From positions 2,861,501 to 2,925,500 of the forward strand of contig NZ_CP007451.1 in NCBI RefSeq assembly GCF_000626635.1: a stretch of 64,000 bases of DNA, written 5' to 3'. The position numbers and the translations under genes were made by a program. The DNA is from Draconibacterium orientale. Its GTDB lineage: Bacteria > Bacteroidota > Bacteroidia > Bacteroidales > Prolixibacteraceae. Under the pieces are notes generated by a model that worked only from the letters and a program-made list of their open reading frames with translations, did no database searches and was not told where the DNA came from. Of this stretch, positions 1 through 9,023 are shown in pieces. Each line of letters opens with the position of its first letter. The first letter of the stretch is position 1.

Positions 1-69
1 GCTTTTTTTATTGTAAGAGGTCTGTAAAAAGCCTGCTATTGGCAGAGTGCACTCATTTTTTTTATGTCA

Positions 70-91
70 TAAATGCGCTTAGCGCTTGTAA
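70..91 (+). repeat. Direct repeat copy 1 with GCGC-TTA-GCGC core
   Basis: A 22-bp sequence starting taaatgcgcttagcgc recurs identically at 188-209. The core gcgcttagcgc is a short palindrome. The same core, in different flanks, lies near 39502 downstream of the DUF1015 gene. It is intergenic and function is unknown. Confidence 0.75.
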
Positions 92-96
92 TAAAG

Positions 97-138
97 GGAT
101 CCGATCCTTATCGGTTTAGAATAATAAGGATCGGATCC
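97..138. repeat. Perfect inverted repeat, copy 1
   Basis: Arms 97-111 (ggatccgatccttat) and 124-138 are exact reverse complements (15 bp) around a 12-nt loop. The whole element recurs at 300-341 with only loop changes. It could form a strong hairpin, but no T-tract of usual length follows, so it is more REP-like than a terminator. Confidence 0.85.
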
Positions 139-187
139 TTCTGTACATTCGACGCTTTCAGCGCCATAAATAGCTTTTGGTATGACG

Positions 188-209
188 TAAATGCGCTTAG
201 CGCTTGTAA
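188..209 (+). repeat. Direct repeat copy 2 with GCGC-TTA-GCGC core
   Basis: Identical to 70-91. Each copy of this direct repeat precedes one copy of the 15-bp-arm inverted repeat, so the region 70-341 looks like an imperfect duplication. Confidence 0.75.
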
Positions 210-299
210 AATGGTAACGCATTTTTTAACTCTGCATGTGAATATGTTATTAGTTGTGCTTACTCTTTTCGGTTAGTGAGTTTTACATCGTTTCAACAG

Positions 300-341
300 G
301 GATCCGATCCTTATCGGTTTAATATAATAAGGATCGGATCC
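300..341. repeat. Perfect inverted repeat, copy 2
   Basis: Arms 300-314 and 327-341 are identical to those of the element at 97-138. The 12-nt loop differs by two adjacent bases. Conserved stem with a drifting loop suggests the structure matters or that the duplication is recent. Confidence 0.85.
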
Positions 342-374
342 TTCTGTAATATCTTTTAAGTCAGTTTTAGAGGC

Positions 375-404
375 AAAAAAATACCCGACTAAAAAAGCCG
401 GGTA
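375..404 (-). terminator. Intrinsic terminator of the POT transporter gene
   Basis: On the minus strand tacccg pairs with cgggta (382-387/399-404), with two further pairs after a mismatch, followed by seven T's (A's at 375-381). It lies 31 bp past the transporter stop codon. Confidence 0.7.
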
Positions 405-434
405 CTTCCAATATTTTCTCAAATAGCTTATTTC

Positions 435-1964
435 TTATTTAATTCCGTGCATCATCTTTTTCAGCCATGGCGAAAGAGCAACTGCAACCAAGGCAATAAT
501 TGCCGACTGAATTGCGATCAACCAAAAGACCTGGATTTCTGTTCCAAGGGTTTTTTCCAGTTGTATCGAAATGGCTTTCATTTGCGAGGCCACAAAGTTT
601 CCGGCTGCAACAGAACCAAACCAAATTCCCATCATCGTAGAAACCAGTTTTGGTGGCGACAGTTTGGTTACCATTGATAGTCCAATTGGCGACAAGCAAA
701 GCTCGCCAAAAGTATGAAACAGGTAAACCACAATCAGCCATAGCGGGCTAACCAAACGTAGTGAATCTCCGCCGGTTGATCTGTCGAAGGCAATTGCCAT
801 AATCACGAAACCTAGCGAAAGCATAATTAATCCCCACGCAAATTTCATTGGGGTATTGGGGTTCAGTTTTATTTTGTCGAGCTTTAGCCATAACACACTG
901 AATAGAGGTGCACAAGCTACAATCCAAATGGCATTAATACTTTGAAACCATGTTGCCGGGATCTCCCAGCTGCCAATCATTCGTTGTGTATTGTCGCGGG
1001 CAAAAATATTAAAGGTCGTTCCGGCTTGCTCAAATCCACTCCAGAATAAAATATTGAAGAGGGCCAAAACAAGGATTACTCCAACACGCGACCATTCCGC
1101 TTTGCCGTTGGTTCCCTTAAATATTGTAGTGGTAAGAACAATTACTCCACCAATACCAAGTATCCATATAATTGCAGTGCTTACCGTTGCGGGGATAACA
1201 CTCCAACCTAAAATTACCGCGAAAATTAAACCAACTATGCCAACAACATATAGTAAGATGCTAAACCAGTCGTTAAGGATTAAACGTACTCTTTCGGCTT
1301 TTACTTTCGGAGGCATTCCGATATGCCCAAGGGTATGGCTACGGAGAAAAAACCATATAGTACCTAATAACATTCCCACACCGGCGGCCAGGAAACCATA
1401 TTGCCAGGCCACTTGTTCGCCTAATTTTCCGGCTACCAGTGGCGAAAAGAAAGCTCCCAGGTTGATACCCATGTAAAAGATGGTAAAACCACCGTCTTTG
1501 CGCGGGTCGTTATTATCATACAATTCGCCCACCATGGTAGAGATGTTGGGTTTAAAGAAACCATTACCCAAAATCAAAATACCCAATCCGGCATAAAATA
1601 TGGTTTGACGGAATTCAACACTGGCATCAGAACCATGCATCCACGCACTTGCAGCCAACAGAAACTGGCCGATAGCCATGGTTAAACCTCCAATGTAAAT
1701 CGATTTTCGCTGCCCCAGCACTTTGTCGGCCAGCATTCCACCCAAAATCGGAGTTACATAAACTAAACCGGTGAAAATACCATAAATGGTAAAGGCATCC
1801 AGTTCTGCCATTTCAAATCCGCCCGACGCAAAAGTTGCTGTAAGGAAAAGAACCAGCAAGGCCCGCATTCCATAGTAACTAAAGCGTTCCCACATTTCAC
1901 TGGCAAAAAGTGTTGAAAGCCCTATTGGATGACCAAAAAAGGCTTTATCTGCATCTCTACTCAT
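435..1964 (-). CDS. POT/PTR2 family proton-coupled di/tripeptide transporter
   Basis: Inner-membrane importer of small peptides driven by the proton gradient. The protein (509 aa, usual family length) carries the POT proton-coupling motif ExxERFxYYG near the N-terminus (EMWERFSYYGMRA), then GGMLADKVLGQRK and the PTR2 signature-like FYMGINLGAFFSPL, with about 12-14 hydrophobic segments. The frame is open further upstream to an ATG at 2018, but MSRDADKAFFGHP at 1964 fits the family start better, placing ExxERF about 20 residues in. It is divergent from pepD at 2178, a fitting neighbour because that enzyme hydrolyses dipeptides. Substrate specificity cannot be read from sequence. Confidence 0.92.
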   Translation of the reverse strand: MSRDADKAFFGHPIGLSTLFASEMWERFSYYGMRALLVLFLTATFASGGFEMAELDAFTIYGIFTGLVYVTPILGGMLADKVLGQRKSIYIGGLTMAIGQFLLAASAWMHGSDASVEFRQTIFYAGLGILILGNGFFKPNISTMVGELYDNNDPRKDGGFTIFYMGINLGAFFSPLVAGKLGEQVAWQYGFLAAGVGMLLGTIWFFLRSHTLGHIGMPPKVKAERVRLILNDWFSILLYVVGIVGLIFAVILGWSVIPATVSTAIIWILGIGGVIVLTTTIFKGTNGKAEWSRVGVILVLALFNILFWSGFEQAGTTFNIFARDNTQRMIGSWEIPATWFQSINAIWIVACAPLFSVLWLKLDKIKLNPNTPMKFAWGLIMLSLGFVIMAIAFDRSTGGDSLRLVSPLWLIVVYLFHTFGELCLSPIGLSMVTKLSPPKLVSTMMGIWFGSVAAGNFVASQMKAISIQLEKTLGTEIQVFWLIAIQSAIIALVAVALSPWLKKMMHGIK

Positions 1965-2177
1965 AATATCTTTTTCTTTTATTTTTCTAAAGCTCGCTAA
2001 AATATCAATATTCTTCAAAGAATTCGGTGAAACATATCAGCTTTTCTGTTCTTCGGCCTAATTTTCGGTTCTTTTAAAAACTTTTAAGCCCAAAATGCAC
2101 AAAATGTTTTTTCAATTGTTGCTTACTTTGTTCGATAAAATTGCAGGTATTTAACCTGAAGTAAAAAACGCATTATT

Positions 2178-3641
2178 ATGAGTGAAGAAATTAAACATCT
2201 CGAGCCACAAAATGTGTGGGAGATTTTTTCTGAAATGACCCAAATTCCGCGCCCTTCGAACCATGAAGAGCAGATTCAGGACTGGGCCGTAAGTTTTGGT
2301 AAAAAACTGGGTTTGGAAACCATCAAAGATGAAGCCGGAAACTTAATTATAAAAAAGCCGGCAACACCGGGTATGGAAAACCGCAAAACCGTGGTTCTGC
2401 AAGGGCACCTCGATATGGTTCCGCAGAAAAACAGCGATAAGGTTCACAATTTTCAAAACGATCCGATTGAGGCCTTTGTTGATGGCGATTGGGTAACTGC
2501 CAACGGAACAACACTGGGTGCCGATAATGGTATTGGCTCGTCGGCAGCAATGGCGGTTTTGGCATCGAAAACCTTAAAACACGGCCCAATTGAAGTGTTG
2601 CTTACCGCTACCGAAGAAACCGGAATGGACGGAGCCAATGGATTAAAAGCCGGAATGCTGGATGCCGAAATACTGATTAACACCGACTCGGAAGACGAGG
2701 GCGAATTGTACGTAGGCTGCGCCGGTGGCGAAGATGTAAACATTACTTTCAATTATACCGAAGAAGAAGTTCCGCTTGGTTTTGTGGCATTGCAGTTAAG
2801 CGTTACCGGAATGAAAGGTGGACATTCGGGGATGGATATTATCCTGGGGCGCGGAAACTCGATTAAAACATTTTTCCGCATTTTGAATGCTGCCGAAGAA
2901 CTGGGTGTTCGTTTGGCCAGTATCGATGGCGGTAGCTTGCGAAATGCCATTCCGCGCGAAGCCTTTGGTGTGGTTGTGCTTGAAGAGGCAAAAGTGGCCG
3001 ATTTTATTGCTTTGGTTGATGAAATTGCCGATGCTGTAAAAGCCGAACTTGCCGCTACCGAACCTGATTTGGATATTGCCGTTGAGCAAACTGAATTGCC
3101 CGAAACGCTGATCGATGAAGCCACTCAGAAAAACGTAGCCAAAGCCGTTGTTGCCTGCCCGAACGGTGTAATTCGCATGAGCGACAGCATGAAAGGATTG
3201 GTGGAAACATCTACCAACCTGGCTATTCTGAAATCGGATGCAGCGAGTAAAACCATAAATGGAGGTTGTTTAATGCGCAGCTCGGTTGATTCGGCAAAAG
3301 ATGAATTGGGAACACGCCTGAAAGCGGTGTTTGAACTGGCCGGGGGAGAGGTAACCCTCTCGGGGGCATACCCGGGATGGAAACCCAATATGGAATCGCC
3401 AATTTTAAAAACCATGCAAAGCGTGTATAACGACAAATGGGGAAAAGTGCCAAAAATCAGGGCCATTCATGCCGGTTTGGAGTGCGGTATTCTGGCCCAA
3501 AACTATCCGCACTGGGACATGATCTCGTTTGGCCCCACTATTCGTTTCCCGCACTCGCCCGATGAAAAGGTAAATATTGAAACGGTTAAAAAATTCTGGG
3601 AATTTTTAGTGGCCACCCTGGAAGCTATTCCTGAAAAATAA
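2178..3641 (+). CDS. pepD: Aminoacyl-histidine dipeptidase (M20C family, carnosinase-like)
   Basis: Cytosolic zinc dipeptidase cleaving Xaa-His and other dipeptides. At 487 aa it matches E. coli PepD in length. Visible metal/catalytic motifs of M20 peptidases: HLDMVPQ (H77, catalytic D79), ADNGIG (D116), TATEETGMDGA (catalytic and metal E146/E147), a DSEDEG segment near 170, GGHSGMDI of the lid domain, and HAGLECG near residue 430 (metal His). The start ATG lies 213 bp from the divergent peptide transporter start, so uptake and hydrolysis of peptides may be co-regulated. Two hairpins follow the stop. Confidence 0.93.
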   Translation: MSEEIKHLEPQNVWEIFSEMTQIPRPSNHEEQIQDWAVSFGKKLGLETIKDEAGNLIIKKPATPGMENRKTVVLQGHLDMVPQKNSDKVHNFQNDPIEAFVDGDWVTANGTTLGADNGIGSSAAMAVLASKTLKHGPIEVLLTATEETGMDGANGLKAGMLDAEILINTDSEDEGELYVGCAGGEDVNITFNYTEEEVPLGFVALQLSVTGMKGGHSGMDIILGRGNSIKTFFRILNAAEELGVRLASIDGGSLRNAIPREAFGVVVLEEAKVADFIALVDEIADAVKAELAATEPDLDIAVEQTELPETLIDEATQKNVAKAVVACPNGVIRMSDSMKGLVETSTNLAILKSDAASKTINGGCLMRSSVDSAKDELGTRLKAVFELAGGEVTLSGAYPGWKPNMESPILKTMQSVYNDKWGKVPKIRAIHAGLECGILAQNYPHWDMISFGPTIRFPHSPDEKVNIETVKKFWEFLVATLEAIPEK

Positions 3642-3662
3642 AAATTCAGGTTAGAAGAGATA

Positions 3663-3701
3663 AATAGTGATAGCATGACTCAAAGTCATACTATCACTAT
3701 T
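3663..3701. terminator. Long hairpin after pepD
   Basis: aatagtgatag (3663-3673) pairs with ctatcactatt (3691-3701), and atgac (3675-3679) with gtcat (3685-3689), with a single mismatch between the two helices. No long T-tract follows, so it may be an mRNA 3'-end stabiliser in front of the true terminator at 3718. Confidence 0.55.
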
Positions 3702-3717
3702 ACTTAAGAATAAAAAT

Positions 3718-3763
3718 AAAATCCGATTCGTATGATTTTGATCAAAAACGAATCGGATTTTTT
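3718..3763. terminator. Bidirectional intrinsic terminator between convergent genes
   Basis: Fourteen-bp perfect arms 3718-3731 and 3748-3761 (acgaatcggatttt), followed by T's on the plus strand and preceded by A's. It sits between pepD (plus) and the convergent racemase-fold gene (minus, stop at 3843). Confidence 0.8.
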
Positions 3764-3842
3764 ATTTTGGGCAGCTTCGAGTTTTGGTCTTATTGTATTT
3801 GCAGCGAGAATCTGCAAAATTCGCGTTCCAATCTTTTCTGTT

Positions 3843-4943
3843 TTAATATTTTGGCATCATTTCAATCAGCTCGCCATCGGTGGTAATCATATGCCCCATC
3901 ATATTTGCGGTAAGGCACGAGTGAACCGGAATAATTTCCACCAAATCGCCCACATTTATCTGTTTGAAATGGTTGGGTGTAACTTTTAGTATACCGTGTT
4001 CCTGCGACAGGCGCGACAGGTAATTTTTGGTATCGAGCAGAACTTTTTCTTCACCGTTGCGGATAACTATGCGGCCATATAATTGTTTGCCATCCGTGTT
4101 TTGCAGCGTATCTTTCGAGAAATGAATTGCACCTCCGTATATTACAATTTCATTCCGCGAAACGTGTTTGGCCACCACGGGGCACACAACTCTTACAGCA
4201 ATATCGCTAATTTCACATACACCAAGGTTATGTTGCATCAAATCGTAAAAAACAAAGTTGCCCGGACGAATTTCGTCTATCCCGTCAAAATTTCCGCAAA
4301 TGCTGGCAGACGGAGTGTCGCCCATACTCAGTTCCATTCCCGGGTAATTTTTATGATACCTGTTTTTTAACTTCTTTAGTTTTAACAAGGCATCAAAATG
4401 GCTGCTGAATATTTCGTTGGTTGATAGTGCCGTGTAGGTATGGCCGGTGTGCGTAAGAAAGCCCTTAAAAGTGAGTTTGCTGTTTTTACGCAAAATATCA
4501 AGGATTGAATCGATGCGGCCGGTTCTTCCCGCCGGAATGCCGGTGCGGTTGTAACCGGTATCGATTTTTAAATATACGCCAATTTTGTTGGTAGCTTTAT
4601 TGGCCAGCACTTCTGCTGCTTCCTTGTTTTCAACCAGGACATTAAGTTTTATGGTGGCTGCCAAACGGTTGATCCGGCTTATCTCCAACACATTTAAAGG
4701 AAAGGCGAGCGTAATGTCATTCCACTCGTTTGATGCAAAATATTCAGCCATTAGTACCGATGAAACAGTAATTTGGTTGATCCCAAAACGTTTAAACCAC
4801 TCACCAACTTTAGCTGCCTGGTGGGTTTTGAAATGCGGCCTCAAGCGAAGTTTATACTTCTCGGCTTTTTTCACCATCCGTTCAATGTTTTGCAGGCAAA
4901 CTTCTTTGTCAATAATAAGTGTCGGTCGTGTAATTTCTGTCAT
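3843..4943 (-). CDS. D-serine dehydratase-like / alanine racemase-fold PLP enzyme (DSD1 family)
   Basis: Fold-type III PLP enzyme of the DSD1 / D-threonine aldolase family (366 aa): an N-terminal alanine racemase-like barrel followed by the C-terminal D-serine-dehydratase-like domain. Lysine of the RPHFKTHQ motif (about residue 41) is the likely PLP Schiff-base residue. GVYLKIDTGYNRTGI and MELSMGDTPSAS form the barrel core. VHSCLTAN near the C-terminus carries the His and Cys that bind the metal in this family. The stop of the upstream pncB is at 4950 region side: only 6 bp separate the pncB stop from this start, so they are co-transcribed. Substrate (D-Ser, D-Thr or beta-hydroxyaspartate) is not resolvable. 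Confidence 0.82.
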   Translation of the reverse strand: MTEITRPTLIIDKEVCLQNIERMVKKAEKYKLRLRPHFKTHQAAKVGEWFKRFGINQITVSSVLMAEYFASNEWNDITLAFPLNVLEISRINRLAATIKLNVLVENKEAAEVLANKATNKIGVYLKIDTGYNRTGIPAGRTGRIDSILDILRKNSKLTFKGFLTHTGHTYTALSTNEIFSSHFDALLKLKKLKNRYHKNYPGMELSMGDTPSASICGNFDGIDEIRPGNFVFYDLMQHNLGVCEISDIAVRVVCPVVAKHVSRNEIVIYGGAIHFSKDTLQNTDGKQLYGRIVIRNGEEKVLLDTKNYLSRLSQEHGILKVTPNHFKQINVGDLVEIIPVHSCLTANMMGHMITTDGELIEMMPKY

Positions 4944-4949
4944 AAAAAA

Positions 4950-6378
4950 TTAATGTAACGTTCTTAACTTTTGAGTTAGAGCATTGCGGGTGGCCATTAA
5001 TTTGTTTGAAATGCCAACTTTATACAAGTGTGGACTGATAAAACGTTTATGTTCGTCGGGCAATAAAGCAGCGCGGCTTATAAGGTATTTATGTATTTCT
5101 ACCGGACTTTTGTGTTGAAGCAGAACGTTTCCCTGTTCAACTACTTTTTCGCGAATAAGTTCGAATTTAAATTTCGAGACTTCGGTATTTTTTTCGGGAT
5201 AAATACGGTGATATATGGTGTCAATTTCTTTGGGATTTTCATCCTGAAGAAAGATTCCGTCGCGGTAAAACTTCCCTTCTTCATCAAAATAGCGAACCAA
5301 TTGTTTTTTCCCGGGCAAAGTAATTTTCTCAATATTTTCCGAGAATTTCATTTTTGGTTCTCCGTCAATCTCGGTGAGTTTGTAAACACCATCCAGGGCA
5401 GCATCGCTTTTCCCGGTAATCATTTCCGTGCCGATTCCAAAACCGTCGATGGCCGCATTCTGATCGAGCAGTAACGTTTTAATAACGTATTCGTTCAGCT
5501 GGTTCGATGCCAGAATCTGAACGTCATGTAACCCGGCGTCGTCAAGTTGTTTTCGTGCTTTTTTGCTGAGGTAAGCCAAATCTCCGCTATCCAAACGAAT
5601 GGCCTTTAGTTTTTCGCCTCTTGCAGCCATTTCATGACTAATGGTAATGGCATTCGGCACGCCCGATTTTAGCGTGTCGTAAGTGTCGACAAGTAAAATG
5701 GTATTGTCGGGATTGGTTTCTGCAAATGCTCTGAAGGCTTCCAGTTCCGAATCGAAACTTTGTACCCAGCTGTGTGCCATTGTTCCGCTAACCGGAATGT
5801 CATATATTTTTCCGGCCAGCGTGTTCGATGTGGATGATGCACCACCGATACACGCTGCCCGGCTGGCATGAATAGACCCAAAATCCTGAGCACGGCGCAG
5901 GCCGAAATCGGCAAATAACTTTTCGCCTGCAATATGTTTTATGCGATAAGCCTTTGTGGCAATCAGCGATTCAAAATTCAGAATATTCAGCAAAATACTT
6001 TCTACCAACTGGCATTCAATAATATTTCCTTCAACCGAAAGAATTGGTTCGTTAGGAAACACAATCTCGCCTTCTTTTACGCTGTAAATATCTCCCGAAA
6101 ATTTGAAATCGCGCAGGTATTCCAGAAACTCATCTTTGAAGCCGTTTGCTTTTAGAAATGCCAGGTCGGATTTCGAATACCTGAATTCATTCAGGGCATC
6201 GATAAAATCCTGTAAACCCGCAAAAACAGTAAATCCTCCTTTATACGGATTGGTTCTGAAATAATAGTCGAATGAAGTTTGCTGATCCTTTTTTTTACAA
6301 AAAAAAGTAGCCCTGAGCCATAGTCAACTCATACAAATCGGTATATAACCCTAGTGTTTCCTTAAATATTGATCCCAT
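4950..6378 (-). CDS. pncB: Nicotinate phosphoribosyltransferase, interrupted by a one-base frameshift
   Basis: First step of the Preiss-Handler NAD salvage route: nicotinate + PRPP to nicotinate mononucleotide. The 3' frame (4950-6062 and upstream to about 6299) gives the catalytic and C-terminal part, including AIRLDSGDLAYLS and GFGIGTEM. Conceptual reading upstream shows the missing N-terminus beginning at ATG 6378: MGSIFKETLGLYTDLYELT, the classic TDLYELTMAQGY start of the family, in a different frame. The two frames meet at T8-GT-A8 (minus strand; 6289-6306): the 5' frame runs into TAA at 6297-6295, and removing one base restores a continuous product of about 475 aa, the normal length. 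Either a genuine pseudogene, a phase-variable tract, or a homopolymer sequencing error. Confidence 0.85.
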
Positions 6379-6704
6379 TTTGTCCCCCTCTCTGAGATGC
6401 TTAAAGATAATTAAGAATTACGACTATTTAAATGATCTACTAATTATTTAGCTGAATGTTTATGTTCAGTTAAACGGATAACAAACTGTAAACAGGTCTG
6501 TTTTTGATACTTAATAGAAGGGAATGGTTACAGAAATTTTTGTAATTTTTTTATAAATCTCCAGGGGTAACTGAACATGACCTTTCTGATCGTCGGAAAC
6601 ATTAAAATGTGAACGTTTTTTGTATCCCTTTTTGTTCTCCTTCAATGAAGAATTTTTAGTTAAACAACAGTATAAGATATGCATTACCTCTCACCCTATC
6701 GGGA

Positions 6705-6724
6705 GCTCTCCTCGCGAGGAGAGC
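6705..6724. repeat. Perfect 20-bp palindrome
   Basis: gctctcctcg followed directly by its reverse complement cgaggagagc. An atcggga string immediately precedes it (6698-6704), resembling the half-site of the dispersed TCCCGAT palindromes elsewhere in the window. Confidence 0.75.
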
Positions 6725-6782
6725 CTGTTGTTAGGAAACTGTAATAGCAGCACCAAATCCTCTTCCAGTTCCTAAAAAACTG

Positions 6783-6803
6783 TTTTCCCTTCATAAGGGA
6801 AAA
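6783..6803. repeat. Hairpin with 9-bp stem
   Basis: ttttccctt (6783-6791), loop cat, aagggaaaa (6795-6803). It has no gene end nearby (pncB starts at 6378 and purA ends at 7067), so a terminator role is not obvious. Confidence 0.6.
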
Positions 6804-7013
6804 TGTCGACAGACAAAAGGGTAGAAAGAGTTATGAAGCCCTATTAAATCCATATATTGACTTCCTTATGAGTTCATTTATCGTTAAAAAGTGAAAATGA
6901 AAAAAAATATGTTCCACCAGAAATTTCATGTGATCCAAGAAGGTGTCTGACGAAGGAAGCCGGAGGATGAATGGAAGTTGATTTGTATTAACGAATCAGA
7001 TTCTCCGTTAAAC

Positions 7014-7048
7014 AAAAAACGCTGCTCAAATAAATGAACAGCGTTTTT
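7014..7048 (-). terminator. Intrinsic terminator of purA
   Basis: aaaaacgctg (7015-7024) pairs with cagcgttttt (7039-7048). On the minus strand the stem is followed by T's. It begins 18 bp past the purA stop. Confidence 0.8.
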
Positions 7049-7066
7049 GATCGAAAATATCTTTGC

Positions 7067-8344
7067 TTATTGTTGTTCGAGCCTAATTGTTTGTTCCCTG
7101 TTTGGGCCAACCGATGCAAGCGAAATAGGAATGCCCATTTCGTCTTCAATAAAGTTAATGTAATTGTTCAGTTCTTCCGGGAACTCATTCTGGTCTTTAA
7201 TTTTGGTCAGATCAGTTTTCCAGCCGGGAAGTTCAACGTAAACAGGTTTAACCTGGTCGTCTAACTCAAATGGGAAATGTTCAACAACTTCACCATTAAT
7301 TTCGTAACCCACACAAACTTTAATGGTGTCGAAATCATCCAGCACATCGGCTTTCATCATAATCAATTCGGTAACGCCATTCAACATGCACGTGTATTTT
7401 AATGCTACCAAATCCAACCAGCCACAACGTCGTGGACGACCGGTTGTCGATCCGAACTCATTACCGGCAGTACGCAGTTTATCGCCTGTTTCATCGAAAA
7501 GCTCGGTAGGGAAAGGGCCCATTCCTACGCGGGTGCAGTAGGCTTTAAAAATTCCGAAAACTTTACCAATGGCATTTGGCGCCAATCCTAAACCGGTACA
7601 AGCTCCGGCACAAATGGTGTTCGAGCTGGTTACAAAAGGATACGAACCGAAATCAATGTCGAGCAATGTTCCTTGTGCTCCTTCTGCCAATACTGATTTG
7701 CCTTCCTTTAACGCATTGTTAATCATGTGTTCGGTGTCAACCAGGTTGAATGATTTCAGCACTTCAACACCTTCAAACCACTCTTTTTCGCATTCGTTAA
7801 GCAAAGCTTCGTAGTCGTACTTAAAGAATTCGCTTAACATTACTTTGTGGTTGTCGATTCGTGCAGTGTATTTTTCTTCAAAACCGTGAACCAGGTCGCC
7901 AACACGCAAACCATCGCGGCCAATTTTATCCTTATAAGTAGGTCCGATTCCTTTCAGGGTAGACCCAATTTTGGTGTCGCCTTTTTTCTGCTCCGATGCC
8001 GCATCCAAAATTTTATGCGTTGGCAAAATCATGTGTGCCTTTTTCGAGATATAAAGGTTTTTCGAGATATCGACACCGATTTTACTCAACGACTCAATTT
8101 CTTTTCTGAAAACGATTGGGTCGATAACAACACCGTTACCGATTACATTGATTTTGTTTTCGCGGAAAATACCGGAAGGAATGGTGTGTAAAACATGTTT
8201 AATATTGTTGAATTCAAGGGTGTGGCCAGCGTTTGGGCCTCCCTGAAAACGAGCTATAACATCGTACTCCGGAGTAAATACGTCAACAATTTTACCTTTT
8301 CCCTCGTCGCCCCATTGCAGGCCCAACAATACATCTACCTTCAT
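7067..8344 (-). CDS. purA: Adenylosuccinate synthase
   Basis: Cytosolic GTP-dependent ligation of IMP with aspartate to adenylosuccinate, the first committed AMP step. The protein is 425 aa, a usual length. It has the N-terminal GTP-binding/catalytic motif QWGDEGKGKIVD (residues about 10-21), GPNAGHT with the catalytic His, GIGPTYKDKIGRDGLR in the IMP region, and TTGRPRRCGWLD near residue 300. It is the last gene of the colinear minus-strand series miaA-nudix-gmhB-relA-fur-purA; 170 bp separate it from the fur-like gene, so it may have its own promoter. Confidence 0.97.
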   Translation of the reverse strand: MKVDVLLGLQWGDEGKGKIVDVFTPEYDVIARFQGGPNAGHTLEFNNIKHVLHTIPSGIFRENKINVIGNGVVIDPIVFRKEIESLSKIGVDISKNLYISKKAHMILPTHKILDAASEQKKGDTKIGSTLKGIGPTYKDKIGRDGLRVGDLVHGFEEKYTARIDNHKVMLSEFFKYDYEALLNECEKEWFEGVEVLKSFNLVDTEHMINNALKEGKSVLAEGAQGTLLDIDFGSYPFVTSSNTICAGACTGLGLAPNAIGKVFGIFKAYCTRVGMGPFPTELFDETGDKLRTAGNEFGSTTGRPRRCGWLDLVALKYTCMLNGVTELIMMKADVLDDFDTIKVCVGYEINGEVVEHFPFELDDQVKPVYVELPGWKTDLTKIKDQNEFPEELNNYINFIEDEMGIPISLASVGPNREQTIRLEQQ

Positions 8345-8514
8345 TTTGAGTTTTGATTTTTATTTTACATGCAAAACCGCGAAAACTTAATCGATCAAGA
8401 TTAACCTTTCACGGCTTTCAAATTAAGCAGTTAAAAGTACTAAATATTTTATGCTCTGCAATAAAAATACCAGCACCCTGCATTTAATTTATAATCTATT
8501 AAGAATTAAGCGCT

Positions 8515-8958
8515 TTATTCCTTTTTTGTGCTTTCGCCGTAGATATAAAGCGTGTGGTGCGACAATTTAAAATCGTTTTTCTGGCAGGCATCTTCAATAA
8601 TCTCGCGAATACGGGGATCGTAAAACTCAACAACGGTACCAGTTGTTGTGTCGATCAGGTGATCGTGCTGAAGTGTTGCAAATGCCTTTTCGAACTGTGC
8701 AATGTTTTTGCCAAACTGGTGTTTTACCACCAGCTTACAATCGAGGAGCAAATCGATGGTATTGTACAATGTAGCGCGGCTTACCCGGTAGTTATTGTTC
8801 TTCATCGAGATGTATAACGACTCAATGTCGAAATGCCCTTCGCGACAATAAATTTCGTCGAGTATTGCAAATCTTTCGGGTGTTTTCCGGTGACCGTTCT
8901 TTTCAAGGTACTCGGTAAACATGTTGCGCACAGTTTCTCTGGTCTTCTGGTTATTCAT
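8515..8958 (-). CDS. Fur-family transcriptional regulator without the CxxC zinc motif
   Basis: 147-aa DNA-binding regulator. The winged helix spans about residues 20-90 ([41 protein letters not shown], as in Fur/PerR/Zur). The C-terminal dimerisation part begins [12 protein letters not shown] where classical family members have HHHHLxCxxCG: both cysteines of the first structural-zinc pair are absent, and no second CxxC follows, although histidines ([12 protein letters not shown]) remain. It probably senses a metal or peroxide through the remaining His/Asp sites. Target genes are unknown. Located between relA/spoT and purA, 65 bp after relA. Confidence 0.88.
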   Translation of the reverse strand: MNNQKTRETVRNMFTEYLEKNGHRKTPERFAILDEIYCREGHFDIESLYISMKNNNYRVSRATLYNTIDLLLDCKLVVKHQFGKNIAQFEKAFATLQHDHLIDTTTGTVVEFYDPRIREIIEDACQKNDFKLSHHTLYIYGESTKKE

Positions 8959-9023
8959 AATTAAACCAATTTTAAATAGGCCAAAAATAGGAAAAAAAAT
9001 TATTCTTTTAGAATGAATATAAA

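Larger units (their letters stand above)
6379..7013. other. Non-coding region between pncB and purA
   Basis: About 635 bp with no supportable gene on either strand. It holds two perfect palindromes (6705-6724, 6783-6803) and otherwise AT-rich DNA. It contains the pncB upstream region on the minus strand. Confidence 0.6.

Noticed and set aside
991-1476. Plus-strand open frame opposite the POT gene
   Set aside because: Shadow of the transporter on the other strand; no recognisable domain.
2753-3124. Minus-strand open frame opposite pepD
   Set aside because: It lies wholly inside pepD, which has clear M20C motifs, and its composition is Ser/Ala low complexity.
4585-4953. Plus-strand frame opposite the racemase-fold gene
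   Set aside because: Shadow frame, antisense to a conserved enzyme.
6289-6306. Programmed frameshifting in pncB
   Set aside because: No stimulatory structure or slippery heptamer of known type; an indel or sequencing error explains it better.
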